From NCBI RefSeq assembly GCF_026913015.1, contig NZ_JAPTYD010000003.1:124001-188000 (forward strand): DNA of 64,000 nucleotides, given 5' to 3'. Origin of the DNA: Paracoccus benzoatiresistens (lineage in GTDB: Bacteria > Pseudomonadota > Alphaproteobacteria > Rhodobacterales > Rhodobacteraceae). This document shows positions 9,242-17,706 of this stretch, piece after piece (the first letter of the stretch is position 1; each line of letters starts with the position of its first letter). Under the pieces are notes generated by a model. That model saw only the letters and a program-made list of their open reading frames with translations. It ran no database searches and was not told the origin of the DNA. The position numbers and the translations under genes are program-made.

Positions 9242-12200
9242 GCCACCGGCTCCTCGGCTGAAGGTTCGATATTGACCATGAAGGCCTTGAATTCAGGCGT
9301 CTCCACGTTGGCGTCGCCGACCTGGGAGGACAGGCTGTTCGGGCCGAAGCCCTTGCGCGCCGCGCCCATGAAGCCCCAGTGCAGCGGAATGCCGATCACA
9401 TGGACGGTCTTGCCGTCGATCTGCATCGGCCGGATCCGCTTGGTCACCAGCGCCTTGGCCCAGACCTCGCCCCGCTTGCTCCAGACGCGGACGCGCCCGC
9501 CCCGTTCGATGCCCCGCTCGGCCGCCAGTTCCTCGCTGATCTCCACGAAGAACTCGGGCTGCAACACGGCGTTCACCGGGTTGTGCTTGGTCCAGTAGTG
9601 GAAATGCTCGGTCAGGCGATACGAGGTCGCGACGCAGGGGAATTCGGGATCCCCGATGGCGGCGAACTTCTCGGCGTCGGATTCGAAGACCCGCGCCACC
9701 GGATTGCCCCGCATCTTGGGGTTGAACACGTTGGCAATGGGCGCCTCGAACGGCTCCATGTGGGTGGGGAAGGGGCCGTCCCGCATCATGCCCCGGCTGA
9801 ACAGGCGCGACACGCCTTCGGGGTTCATGATGAAGGGATGCACCTCGCCCGGCTTTGCCGTCACCGGGATGTCCGGCACGTCATAGCCTTCCCACTTCTC
9901 GCCCGTCCATTCGATGATCTTGCGCGACGGATCCCAGGGCTTGCCCTGCAGGTCGCAGGACGCGCGGTTGTACAGGATCCGCCGGTTCGCGGGCCATGCG
10001 AAGGACCAGTTGAGGAAGGCTCCGGTGTCGTCGGGGTCGTTGTTGTCCCGCCGCGCCATCATGTTGCCGTCCTCGGTCCAGCTGCCGCCATAGATCCAGC
10101 AGCCGCCCATCGTCGATCCGTCGTCGCGATACTGGCCGAAGTTCGCCAGTTGCTGACCCGCCTCGGCCACGACCTTGGTCGTGTCCTTGAGGTCATAGAC
10201 GGTCCGCAGCGCGCGGCCGTTCATTTCGCGCGCCAGTTCGTCCGGCATCGGCTCGCCCGGGTCGGCATAGTCCCAGGTCAGGTTCAGGATCGGGTCGGGG
10301 AAGACGCCGCCTTCCTCCTGGTAGAGCTTTTTCACCCGCAGGAAGATCTGCGCCATGATCCAGGTGTCGTGCTTGGCCTCGCCCGGAGGGGTCGCCCCCG
10401 CCCAGTGCCATTGCAGCCAGCGGCCCGAGTTCACCAGCGCGCCTTCGTCCTCGGCAAAGCAGGTGGTGGGCAGCTCCAGCACCTCGGTCTGGATGGCCGC
10501 GCTGTCCACGTCGTTGTAGATGCCGTGGTTCTGCCAGAAATGCGCCGTTTCCGTGGCCAGCGGATCCATGATCACCAGCATCTTCAGCTTGGAAAACGCC
10601 TCGGTCATCTTGCCGCGGTTGGGGAAGGACAGAAGCGGGTTGAAGCCCTGGCAGAAGTACAGGTTCACCTTGCCGTGGTTCATCAGCTCGAACATGCGCA
10701 TGCCGTCATAGGCGGGCACGTCGAGCTTCGGCAGATAGTGATAGGCCCAGTCGTTTTCGGCCGTGGCGGCATCCCCCCACATGGCCTTCATGAAGCTGAC
10801 CATGAACTTGGAGTAGTTCTGCCAGTAGCTGGTCTGGCCCGGCACGATCGGCTTGAAGCCGCGGGTGGACATGTAGGTCGCCCAGTCCGCTTCCATCTCG
10901 GTCGGGATGTTCAGGTATCCCGGGATCAGGTTCGACATCAGGCCGATGTCGGTCAGGCCCTGGATGTTGGAATGGCCGCGCAGCGCGTTCATCCCGCCGC
11001 CCCGGACGCCGATATTGCCCAGGATCAGCTGCAGCATCGCCATGCCGCGGATGTTCTGCGCACCCTTGGAGTGCTGCGTCCAGCCAAGCGCATACATCGA
11101 GGTCATGGTCTTGGTCGGCGTCGAGCATTCCCCGATCATCTCGCAGATCGTCAGGAACTTGTCCTTGGGCGTGCCGCAGATGCGTTCGACGAATTCCGGC
11201 GTATAGGCATCGACATGCGCCTTGAGCAGGTTCCAGACGCAGCGCGGGTCCTGCAGCGTGGGATCGGTCTGGACAAAGCCGTCCGGGCCCATCTTGTAGT
11301 CCCACGAGGACTTGTCGTAGTCGCGCTTTTCCTCGTCATAGCCGGTGAAAAGCCCGTCGGACCAGCCGAACTCGTCCTTCACCAGGAAGCTGGCGTTGGT
11401 GTAGTTGCGGACATAGTCCCACTGCACCTTGTCGTTCTCGATCATCCAGCGGATCGCGCCCATCAGGAAGGCGATGTCGCTGCCCGGACGGATCGGCGCA
11501 TAGAAATCCGACACGGAGGCCGTGCGGGTATAGCGCGGATCGACCACGATCAGCTTGGCGCCGCGATGGTGCTTGGCCTCGGTCACCCATTTGAAGCCGC
11601 AGGGATGCGCTTCAGCGGCGTTGCCGCCCATGACGATGACAAGGTCGGTATTCTTGATGTCGGTCCAGGAGTTGGTCATCGCTCCACGGCCAAATGTCGG
11701 GCCCAAACTGGACACCGTGGGGCCGTGTCAGACGCGCGCCTGGTTATCGAATCCGACGATCCCCATGGACCGGACCGTCTTGTAGGTCAGCCATGCGGTT
11801 TCGTTTGTGGTTGCCGATGCCGCCAGGAAGCCGGTCGTGGTCCAGCGGTTGACGGGCACGCCCGCCTCGTTCGTCTGGATCAGGTTGGCGTCGCGGTCGT
11901 CCTTCATGGCGCGGGCGATCTTGTCCAGCGCCTCTTCCCAGGTGATGTCCTGGAATTCGCTGGCGCCTGCCGGGCGGTAGCGCGGCTTGGTCAGGCGCGT
12001 CGGCGCGTGGACGAAGTCCTTGAGCGCGGCGCCCTTGGGGCACAGCGTCCCGCGGTTCGTCGGGTGGTCCGCGTCGCCCTCGATATGGATCAGTTCCGCG
12101 GTTTCGCCCGCCTTCACGTCACCCTTGGAATACAAGATGATCCCGCAGGCGACCGAGCAGTAGGGACAGGTGTTGCGCGTTTCCGTGGTCGTGGCCAGCT

Positions 12201-12327
12201 TGAAGGCGCGCACATGCGCCTGTTCCGCCGCCTCGGCCTCGCCGAAGCCCATGGCTCCAAGCGATGTTGCCGCAACCCCCGCACCCGCCAGCCTCAGAAA
12301 GCCGCGGCGCGAAAGGTCGATGTTCAT
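9238..12327 (-). CDS. fdoG: Selenocysteine-containing formate dehydrogenase alpha subunit
   Basis: The catalytic subunit oxidises formate at a bis-molybdopterin guanine dinucleotide cofactor. The coding sequence is interrupted by an in-frame TGA at 11730-11728, which I read as selenocysteine 200: the context NQARV-Sec-HGPTV matches the Sec196 region of E. coli FdnG/FdoG. With read-through the product is 1029 residues, normal for the family. Residues 6-12 (SRRGFLR) followed by a hydrophobic stretch form a Tat signal; C54, C57, C61 and C96 bind the [4Fe-4S] cluster. The ATG at 12327 follows a strong AGGAGGGG. First gene of the operon that also encodes its own Sec insertion factors. Confidence 0.97.
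11695..11730 (-). promoter_or_regulatory. Bacterial SECIS element of fdoG
   Basis: Counting from the U of the UGA as 1, the mRNA folds an apical hairpin from 15 to 32: GG-U-GUCC / GGGC-CC with an AGUUU loop. It has the bulged U17 and the loop G23 and U24 at exactly the positions needed for SelB binding in the E. coli fdhF element, which supports read-through of the UGA. Confidence 0.85.
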
Positions 12328-12370
12328 GAGACCCCTCCTGCTGCCTGTCGATAGATAGGTACAAGAGAAG

Positions 12371-12399
12371 ATTCTGCTGACCGGACGGTCAAAAGTCAA
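12371..12399 (-). promoter_or_regulatory. Predicted promoter of the fdo-sel operon with palindromic operator in the spacer
   Basis: On the minus strand TTGACT (12399-12394) and CAGAAT (12376-12371) are separated by 17 bases. A palindrome, GACCGTCCGGTC (12379-12390), fills most of the spacer. A second related palindrome, CGACGGACCGTCG, is at 12433-12445, about 45 bases upstream of the -35 box. Position suggests a regulator bound in the spacer and upstream; the regulator is unknown. Confidence 0.5.
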
Positions 12400-12466
12400 G
12401 GCAAGCAGGGGGGAGGACAAGGTAACGTGACGCGACGGACCGTCGGTCTGCAAGGACCTTTTTTGC

Positions 12467-12549
12467 TGGTGCGCGGCGAGGGACTCGAACCCCCACGCCG
12501 AAGCGGTTGGACCTAAACCAACTGCGTCTACCAATTCCGCCAGCCGCGC
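12467..12549 (-). tRNA. tRNA-Leu (anticodon TAG)
   Basis: The minus strand has acceptor GCGCGGC / GCCGCGC, a D-arm GGCGGAATTGGTAGACGC, anticodon loop TTTAGGT (anticodon TAG), a variable arm and the T-arm GGGTTCGAGTCCC, with encoded CCA. It lies between the psu operon and the formate dehydrogenase promoter. Confidence 0.95.
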
Positions 12550-12584
12550 ACGCGCCCAGCCTTACGCCGGGACGGGCGGCGCGG

Positions 12585-13499
12585 TCAACGGGTCATCGCG
12601 ATGGCGATCTGCGCGGCAAGCCGGGCGTTGTTCAGGACCAGGGCGATGTTGGAGGCCAGCGAGCGGCCTTCGGTCAGTTCGAAGATGCGCTGCAGAAGGA
12701 AGGGCGTGACCTCCTTGGCGGCAATGCCTTGGGCCTCGGCCTCGGACAGGGCCTGTTCGATCACCGGCATGATGGCGTCGCGGGCGATTTCCGCGTCGGG
12801 CGGGATGGGGTTGGCGACCAGCTGGCCGCCCTTCAGGCCAAGCCGGGCGCGCATGTCGGCGGCGGCGGCGATCTCCGCCGCGCTGTCCATGCGCAGCGGC
12901 GCCTTGATGCCGCTGCTGCGCGACCAGAAGGCGGGCAGTTCGTCCTGGCCATAGGCGATCACGGGAACGCCCAGGGTTTCCAGAACCTCCCATGTCTTCG
13001 GCAGATCCAGGATCGCCTTGGCCCCTGCGGCGACCACCGTCACCGGGGTCTGGGCCAGTTCCTGCAGGTCGGCCGAGATGTCGAAGCTGGTTTCCGCCCC
13101 GCGATGCACCCCGCCGATGCCGCCGGTCGCAAAGACGCGGATGCCCGCCAGATGCGCGCAGATCATGGTGGCGGCGACGGTTGTGGCGCCCGTGCGGCCA
13201 TTGGCAAGGCAGACCGCCAGATCGGCGCGCGACAGCTTCATGGCCTGGTCTGACGGCGTTTGCGCCAGGGCCTCCAGGGCGTCGTCGGTCAGGCCGACAT
13301 GGATCTGCCCGCCCATCACGGCGATGGTGGCGGGCACGGCGCCGTTGTCGCGGATCACCTGTTCGACCTGACGCGCCATCTCCAGGTTCTGCGGATAGGG
13401 CATCCCGTGGGTGATGATCGTCGATTCAAGCGCGACAACGGGGCGCCCGGCCGCAAGGGCGTCGGAGACTTCGGGAGAGAAGGTCAGGGGGGCGGTCAT
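12585..13499 (-). CDS. psuG: Pseudouridine-5'-phosphate glycosidase
   Basis: PsuG cleaves the C-C glycosidic bond of pseudouridine 5'-phosphate to uracil and ribose 5-phosphate. The 304-residue protein carries the conserved opening ALESTIITHGMPYPQN, the GGIGGVHRGAE loop, the LPKTWEVLETLGVPV segment and SLASNIALVLNNA near the end, all family landmarks; a lysine in these regions acts covalently in E. coli PsuG. It starts in the stop of the PsuK-like kinase gene (four-base overlap), which fits the two-step pathway kinase then glycosidase. Confidence 0.95.
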   Translation of the reverse strand: MTAPLTFSPEVSDALAAGRPVVALESTIITHGMPYPQNLEMARQVEQVIRDNGAVPATIAVMGGQIHVGLTDDALEALAQTPSDQAMKLSRADLAVCLANGRTGATTVAATMICAHLAGIRVFATGGIGGVHRGAETSFDISADLQELAQTPVTVVAAGAKAILDLPKTWEVLETLGVPVIAYGQDELPAFWSRSSGIKAPLRMDSAAEIAAAADMRARLGLKGGQLVANPIPPDAEIARDAIMPVIEQALSEAEAQGIAAKEVTPFLLQRIFELTEGRSLASNIALVLNNARLAAQIAIAMTR

Positions 13500-14377
13500 G
13501 GAACGTCCTTTCCGGAAACATGGGCGGCCGAGGCCTCGACGGCCCGGCGCAGCGCTTCCTCGCGCGGCTGGTGGTTCAGTTCGGCGGCAAGATGCGCCGC
13601 AAGGAAGCAGTCGCCCGCGCCGGTCACGCGGGCCACGGTGACGGCGGGCGGGGTCAAGGTCAGGGTGGGCGCGCCCGCCATCGCCTCGGCCGCGGGGCGG
13701 GGGCCGTCGGTCACCAGCACGCGGGCGGCGCCGCGCGCGACCACGGCCTGCGCGGCTGTCGCGGCATCGGGGCAGGCGCGCCCGGCCAGGATCTCGGCTT
13801 CGAGCCGGTTGAGGTAAAAGCAGCCGCGGCGGGCGGCGATCAGCGGCTCCAGCCGCTCGGCCTTGCCGGGACTGGCCGGGACCACGCGCAGGTCGGCCCG
13901 GGCCAGGCGCGGGTCTCGGGCGATGGTGGCCAGCAGATCCTCGGTCAGGTTGCCGTCCAGGACGACGGGGGCGGTCCAGCCGGACAGCGCGCCGTCCAGC
14001 GGCGCCAGGATCGCCGTGCCGGCGTCCTCCAGGCTGTGGACATCGGCAATGGCGGCGATCAGCCCCTCGCTGTCCTCGATGCCCATGTAGGTGTCGGTCG
14101 GAAGGCCCGTGTCGCGCGCCAGATGCGCGGTGATGACGCCAAGCCGCCCGGCCTCGGCCACCAGGGCCTCGCCCTCGGGGTCGCGGCCGACGGCGGACAG
14201 GACGGCGGGGCGCAGGCCCCAGCGGGCAAGTGCCACCGCCACGTTCAGCGCCACGCCGCCGGGGATGTGGCGGATGCGGCCCGGTACGTCGGCGCCCGGC
14301 GCCATGCGGCGCGGCGCGCGGCCGATCACGTCCCACAGCATCGCGCCGATGCAGAGGATATCGGGGCCTGTCGTCAT
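13496..14377 (-). CDS. psuK: PfkB-family kinase, probable pseudouridine kinase
   Basis: The 293-residue protein is a ribokinase-like sugar/nucleoside kinase: N-terminal GxAxxD region (CIGAMLWDVIG), PGGVALNVAVALARWG substrate loop at about 41-56, and the C-terminal ATP/anion-hole motif VTGAGDCFLAA with the catalytic aspartate. Because it overlaps psuG by four bases and follows an ArsR-type regulator, phosphorylation of pseudouridine is the likely role; sequence alone does not fix the substrate. I chose the ATG at 14377, which overlaps the regulator's stop; the open frame extends 43 codons further without conserved sequence. Confidence 0.88.
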   Translation of the reverse strand: MTTGPDILCIGAMLWDVIGRAPRRMAPGADVPGRIRHIPGGVALNVAVALARWGLRPAVLSAVGRDPEGEALVAEAGRLGVITAHLARDTGLPTDTYMGIEDSEGLIAAIADVHSLEDAGTAILAPLDGALSGWTAPVVLDGNLTEDLLATIARDPRLARADLRVVPASPGKAERLEPLIAARRGCFYLNRLEAEILAGRACPDAATAAQAVVARGAARVLVTDGPRPAAEAMAGAPTLTLTPPAVTVARVTGAGDCFLAAHLAAELNHQPREEALRRAVEASAAHVSGKDVP

Positions 14378-14721
14378 TCCTTGGTCCAGCTTTGCATCTC
14401 GGCTTCCAGAAAGCGTTCGAAATCGTCCAGATCGACGGGATCGAACTGCCCGAATCCCTGCATCCAGACCGAGGCCGCGCGCATCCCGTCCGGGTCCAGC
14501 TTGCACCAGGTGATCCGGCCCCGGCGTTCCTGCCGGATCAGGCCCGCCGCCGCAAGGACCGACAGGTGCTTGGAGATGGCGGCAAGGCTCATCTGGAAGG
14601 GGGCCGCCACGTCGCTGACGGCCATGTCGTCCTCAAGCAGCATCGACAGCACGCGCCGCCGCGTGGCGTCGGCCAGGGCCGCGAAGATCAGGTCCAGCCG
14701 GTCGGGCGAGGGGGTGTTCAT
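14374..14721 (-). CDS. ArsR-family winged-helix regulator of the psu operon
   Basis: The 115-residue protein has the ArsR/SmtB winged helix: LADATRRRVLSMLLE, recognition helix region MSLAAISKHLSVLAAAGLI and wing RRGRITWCKL. It lacks the metal-binding ELCVC motif, so it is probably not a metal sensor. It is the first gene of a three-gene operon whose stops and starts overlap (ATGA), hence it most likely controls its own operon in response to a pseudouridine-related or other small signal. ArsR-type control of psuKG is an inference from position. Confidence 0.88.
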   Translation of the reverse strand: MNTPSPDRLDLIFAALADATRRRVLSMLLEDDMAVSDVAAPFQMSLAAISKHLSVLAAAGLIRQERRGRITWCKLDPDGMRAASVWMQGFGQFDPVDLDDFERFLEAEMQSWTKE

Positions 14722-14751
14722 CACGGGTCCATGCAGCCGGATGACCGGAAT

Positions 14752-14771
14752 GGTCAACTTTGCGGTTGAAT
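14752..14771 (-). promoter_or_regulatory. Candidate operator upstream of the ArsR-type gene
   Basis: An inverted repeat TCAAC-N6-GTTGA (14754-14758 and 14765-14769) lies about 35 bases upstream of the regulator's start, in the intergenic region shared with atpI. Its size and AT-rich character fit an ArsR-type operator; this is a guess from position and symmetry. Confidence 0.35.
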
Positions 14772-14870
14772 AATGTCCGGGCCGCGCGGGGATTGCAATC
14801 AAACCCCGCGGGCAGGGGGTGAAGCGCAAATACCAACTTTATCAGGGGGTTGGGCATCGCCCTTGATTGC

Positions 14871-14899
14871 TTGACTTGCGACGCGTTCCACCCTAGACA
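14871..14899 (+). promoter_or_regulatory. Predicted housekeeping promoter of the atp operon
   Basis: TTGACT (14871-14876) and TAGACA (14894-14899) are separated by 17 bases and lie about 30 bases before atpI. The same box pattern, TTGACT-N17-TAGAAC, occurs before the gene transfer agent cluster. Confidence 0.55.
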
Positions 14900-14929
14900 G
14901 CCCGGCAACTGATGACGGGGGCGTTACAG

Positions 14930-15274
14930 ATGGCCGAGGAGCCCCGGAACGACGACAGGGACGCGGATGCTGCCCGGTTGCGCGAACTGGAGGACCGGCT
15001 GTCCAGGCTTACCGAAAAGCCAGAGGCGAACATGCCGATGGCAGGCTATGACAAGGCGCATATCGCCTGGCGCATGGTCACCGAGATCGTCGCAGGCATC
15101 GTGCTGGGCGCCGGGATCGGATACGGGTTGGATTACGTGTTCGGCACCCTGCCGGTCATGCTGATCCTGTTCATACTTATCGGCTTCGTGGCCGGCATCA
15201 AGGTGATGATGCGCACGGCAGCCGAACTTGGCAGCACATCCGGCAAGCCGCCGGGCACCGACGAGAGGGATTGA
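14930..15274 (+). CDS. atpI: ATP synthase protein I
   Basis: AtpI helps assemble the c-ring and may transport Mg2+ in the membrane. The 114-residue protein has a charged N-terminus and two membrane helices (about 43-63 and 68-88), with a glycine-rich [14 protein letters not shown] in the first. I chose the ATG at 14930, with GGGGGCG upstream; an ATG at 14912 would add six residues but has no ribosome-binding site. It leads the F0 operon, as in other Rhodobacterales, with the F1 genes elsewhere. Confidence 0.92.
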   Translation: MAEEPRNDDRDADAARLRELEDRLSRLTEKPEANMPMAGYDKAHIAWRMVTEIVAGIVLGAGIGYGLDYVFGTLPVMLILFILIGFVAGIKVMMRTAAELGSTSGKPPGTDERD

Positions 15275-15276
15275 TC

Positions 15277-16056
15277 GTGGCGACAGAAGCGCATGGCGAG
15301 GCAACCGGCCTGTCTTTCCACCCGATGGATCAGTTCATCGTGCGCCCGCTGTTCAGCGACGGCCCGGTCCACTGGTACACGCCGACCAACGTGACGCTGT
15401 GGCTGTTCGCCATCGTCCTGGCCACGCTGGCCCTGCTGGTGCTGGGCACCCGCGGCCGCGCCATCGTGCCGAACCGCAGCCAGTCCATGGCCGAGATGTC
15501 CTATGGCATGATCCACAAGATGGTGGGCGACATCGCGGGCAAGGACGGGCTGAAGTACTTTCCCTACATCATGACGCTGTTCATGTTCGTGCTGTTCGCG
15601 AACTTCCTCGGCCTGCTGCCCATGGCCTTCACGGTGACCTCGCATATCGCGGTGACGGGCTTTCTGGCGCTGGCGGTGTTCCTGACGGTGACGGTCATCG
15701 GCTTCGTCAAGAACGGCGCGCATTTCCTGGATCTGTTCTGGGTGCGCTCGGCCCCGCTGGCGATCCGCCCGGTGCTGGCCGTGATCGAGGTGATCAGCTA
15801 TTTCGTGCGGCCCCTCAGCCTTTCCATCCGACTTGCCGGCAACATGATCGCCGGTCACGCCGTGATCAAGGTGTTCGCGGGCTTTGCGGCGCTTATCCTG
15901 ATCAATCCCGGTCTGGGCGCGCTTGTGACCCCCGTCTCGATCCTGGCGGTCGTGGGCATGTATGCCTTCGAAATCCTGGTGGCCTTTATCCAGGCTTACG
16001 TTTTCACCATCCTGACCTGCGTTTACCTGAAAGACGCGCTGCACCCGTCGCACTGA
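15277..16056 (+). CDS. atpB: ATP synthase F0 subunit a
   Basis: Subunit a forms the two proton half-channels against the c-ring. The 259-residue product has five or six membrane helices and the essential arginine in [14 protein letters not shown], about residue 185. The proposed start is GTG at 15277, eight bases after GAGAGG; a TTG two codons earlier is the alternative. It sits two bases after the atpI stop and about 60 bases before atpE. Confidence 0.96.
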   Translation: MATEAHGEATGLSFHPMDQFIVRPLFSDGPVHWYTPTNVTLWLFAIVLATLALLVLGTRGRAIVPNRSQSMAEMSYGMIHKMVGDIAGKDGLKYFPYIMTLFMFVLFANFLGLLPMAFTVTSHIAVTGFLALAVFLTVTVIGFVKNGAHFLDLFWVRSAPLAIRPVLAVIEVISYFVRPLSLSIRLAGNMIAGHAVIKVFAGFAALILINPGLGALVTPVSILAVVGMYAFEILVAFIQAYVFTILTCVYLKDALHPSH

Positions 16057-16118
16057 CGCCGGGCTGCACAGGTCATCATCACCCCAATCCACAACTTCCA
16101 ACCGCAAGGAGCATCATA

Positions 16119-16355
16119 ATGGAAGGCAATATCGGAGAACTGGGCCAGTACATCGGCGTCGGCCTGACGGCCATCGGCATGGGCGGGGCTGCCATCGGTG
16201 TGGGCAACGTGGCCGGCAACTTCCTGTCGGGCGCCCTGCGCAACCCGTCGGCCGCCGCCAGCCAGACCGCCACGCTGTTCATCGGCATGGCCTTCGCGGA
16301 AGCCCTGGGGATTTTCTCGTTCCTGGTCGCGCTTCTGCTGATGTTCGCGGTCTGA
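16119..16355 (+). CDS. atpE: ATP synthase F0 subunit c
   Basis: The 78-residue hairpin protein forms the rotor ring. Two membrane helices flank the polar RNP loop at residues 41-43, and the proton-binding carboxylate is E61 in [11 protein letters not shown]. The strong ribosome-binding site AAGGAG lies seven bases before the ATG. It is the gene that must be expressed in the largest amount in the operon, and a stable hairpin follows it. Confidence 0.97.
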   Translation: MEGNIGELGQYIGVGLTAIGMGGAAIGVGNVAGNFLSGALRNPSAAASQTATLFIGMAFAEALGIFSFLVALLLMFAV

Positions 16356-16375
16356 TCCCAAGCCATCCTTGCGGC

Positions 16376-16401
16376 GGGGTGGGGCTTGCTTGCCCCGCCC
16401 C
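16376..16401 (+). other. Stable hairpin between atpE and the b' gene
   Basis: A 10-bp GC stem (GGGGTGGGGC / GCCCCGCCCC, one G-U pair) with a six-base loop sits 20 bases after atpE and has no T-run. It could protect the atpE message or attenuate transcription to favour subunit c; this is inferred from position. Confidence 0.6.
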
Positions 16402-16430
16402 TTCGTGACTTTCAAGGCCAGGGGTAGGAC

Positions 16431-17021
16431 ATGATCAGCCTGTTGCAAGAGGCCGCCCATACTGCGGCCGAACATACCGAAAGCGTGGCGAGTTCCGTCG
16501 CGCATGGCGAGACCGAAACGGCCACGGGCCTGCCCCAGCTGGATCTGACCTCCTTCGGGAACCAGATCTTCTGGCTGGTCGTCGCGATGGTCGTTCTCTA
16601 CTGGATCGTCGCCAAGGTTGCGCTGCCGCGCATCGGCGCCGTCCTGTCGGACCGCCAGGGCGCCATCACCGGCGACCTGATGGCTGCCGAGGAATTCAAG
16701 CTGAAGGCCCGCGAGGCCGAGGCCGCCTATGACAAGGCGCTGGCCGATGCCCGGGCCGAGGCCGGCAAGATCGTCGCGGCGAACCGCGCGGAAATCCAGA
16801 AGGAACTGGATGCCGCCATCGCCCATGCCGATGCCGAGATCGCCGCGCGCGCCACGGAATCGGAACGCCGCATCCGCGAGATCCGCGATTCGGCGGACAA
16901 CGATGCCCGCGAGGTTGCCCGCGACGTCACCGCCGAACTGGTCCGCGCCTTTGGCGGCGTGGTCGATCAGGCCGCGGTGGACCAGGCGGTGGACAGCCGC
17001 ATGAAAGGGACCCTGCAATGA
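16431..17021 (+). CDS. atpF': ATP synthase F0 subunit b'
   Basis: One of the two different stalk subunits that replace the b homodimer in photosynthetic and alphaproteobacterial ATP synthases. The 196-residue product has an N-terminal stretch of about 40 polar residues, one membrane helix (about 44-62, FWLVVAMVVLYWIVAKVAL) and a long charged alanine-rich coiled coil to the end. It overlaps the following b subunit gene by four bases, which fits one-to-one production of b' and b. Confidence 0.94.
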   Translation: MISLLQEAAHTAAEHTESVASSVAHGETETATGLPQLDLTSFGNQIFWLVVAMVVLYWIVAKVALPRIGAVLSDRQGAITGDLMAAEEFKLKAREAEAAYDKALADARAEAGKIVAANRAEIQKELDAAIAHADAEIAARATESERRIREIRDSADNDAREVARDVTAELVRAFGGVVDQAAVDQAVDSRMKGTLQ

Positions 17022-17578
17022 AGAAGCTTGCCGTCATTGCCGCCGCGGGCCTGGTCGCCAGTCCGGCCTTTGCCGCGACGGGTCCGTTCTTCTCGCTGCG
17101 GAACACGAACTTCATCGTCCTGATCGCCTTCCTGGTGTTCGTGGGCATCCTGTTCTATTTCAAGGTTCCCGCAAGGATCGGCACGCTGCTGGACCAGCGC
17201 GCCCACGGCATCCGCCGCGACCTAGACGAGGCCAAGCGCCTGCGCGAGGATGCGCAGGAGATCTATGCCAGCTTTGAACGCCGCCAGCGCGAGGTGGCGG
17301 GCCAGGCCGAGCAGATCGTGGCCAATGCCAAGCGCGAGGCTGAGGCGCAGGCCGCCAAGGCCAAGGCCGACCTGAAAACCTCGATCGAGCGCCGCCTGAA
17401 GGCCGCCGAGGACCAGATCGCCAGCGCCGAGAACGACGCGGTCCGCGCGGTGCGCGACCGGGCCGTGCAGACGGCGGTGGCTGCGGCCTCGACCCTGCTG
17501 GCGCAGCAGGTGGGCGCCGGACAGCGTTCCGCCGGGATCGACGACGCCATCGAAGACGTGGCGCGTCGGCTGAACTGA
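17018..17578 (+). CDS. atpF: ATP synthase F0 subunit b
   Basis: The second peripheral-stalk subunit, 186 residues. The N-terminus looks like a signal peptide (LAVIAAAGLVASPAFAATG) and is followed by a membrane helix at about 31-49 (FIVLIAFLVFVGILFYFKV) and a coiled coil. Rhodobacterales b subunits often carry such an N-terminal extension, which may be cleaved. It is the last gene of the F0 operon and is followed by a strong terminator. Confidence 0.94.
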   Translation: MKKLAVIAAAGLVASPAFAATGPFFSLRNTNFIVLIAFLVFVGILFYFKVPARIGTLLDQRAHGIRRDLDEAKRLREDAQEIYASFERRQREVAGQAEQIVANAKREAEAQAAKAKADLKTSIERRLKAAEDQIASAENDAVRAVRDRAVQTAVAAASTLLAQQVGAGQRSAGIDDAIEDVARRLN

Positions 17579-17611
17579 CGGGCGCAGGCCGGATCAGGGA
17601 CAGTGAAAAAG

Positions 17612-17643
17612 AAACCCCCGTCGCGAAAGCGGCGGGGGTTTTT
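17612..17643 (+). terminator. Terminator of the atp F0 operon
   Basis: A 13-bp stem (AAACCCCCGTCGC / GCGGCGGGGGTTT, one T-G pair) with a GAAA tetraloop and a following T-run, 34 bases past atpF. The symmetric A and T ends mean it could also stop transcription from the opposite side. Confidence 0.92.
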
Positions 17644-17706
17644 CCTTGTCTGCCATGACGGTCGGAACCGGCCCGGTCGTGACACCGGCCCCGCCGCCTT
17701 GACGGA

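Noticed and set aside
11728..11730. Apparent nonsense mutation splitting the formate dehydrogenase alpha gene
   Set aside because: The TGA lies exactly at the family's Sec/Cys position, is followed by a SECIS hairpin, and the operon contains selA, selB and tRNA-Sec. It is a selenocysteine codon, not a pseudogene.
9379..12354. Very long open frame on the plus strand opposite fdoG
   Set aside because: It is a GC-rich antisense shadow: rich in Arg, His and Gly, without family motifs, and it runs opposite to a gene with complete catalytic features.
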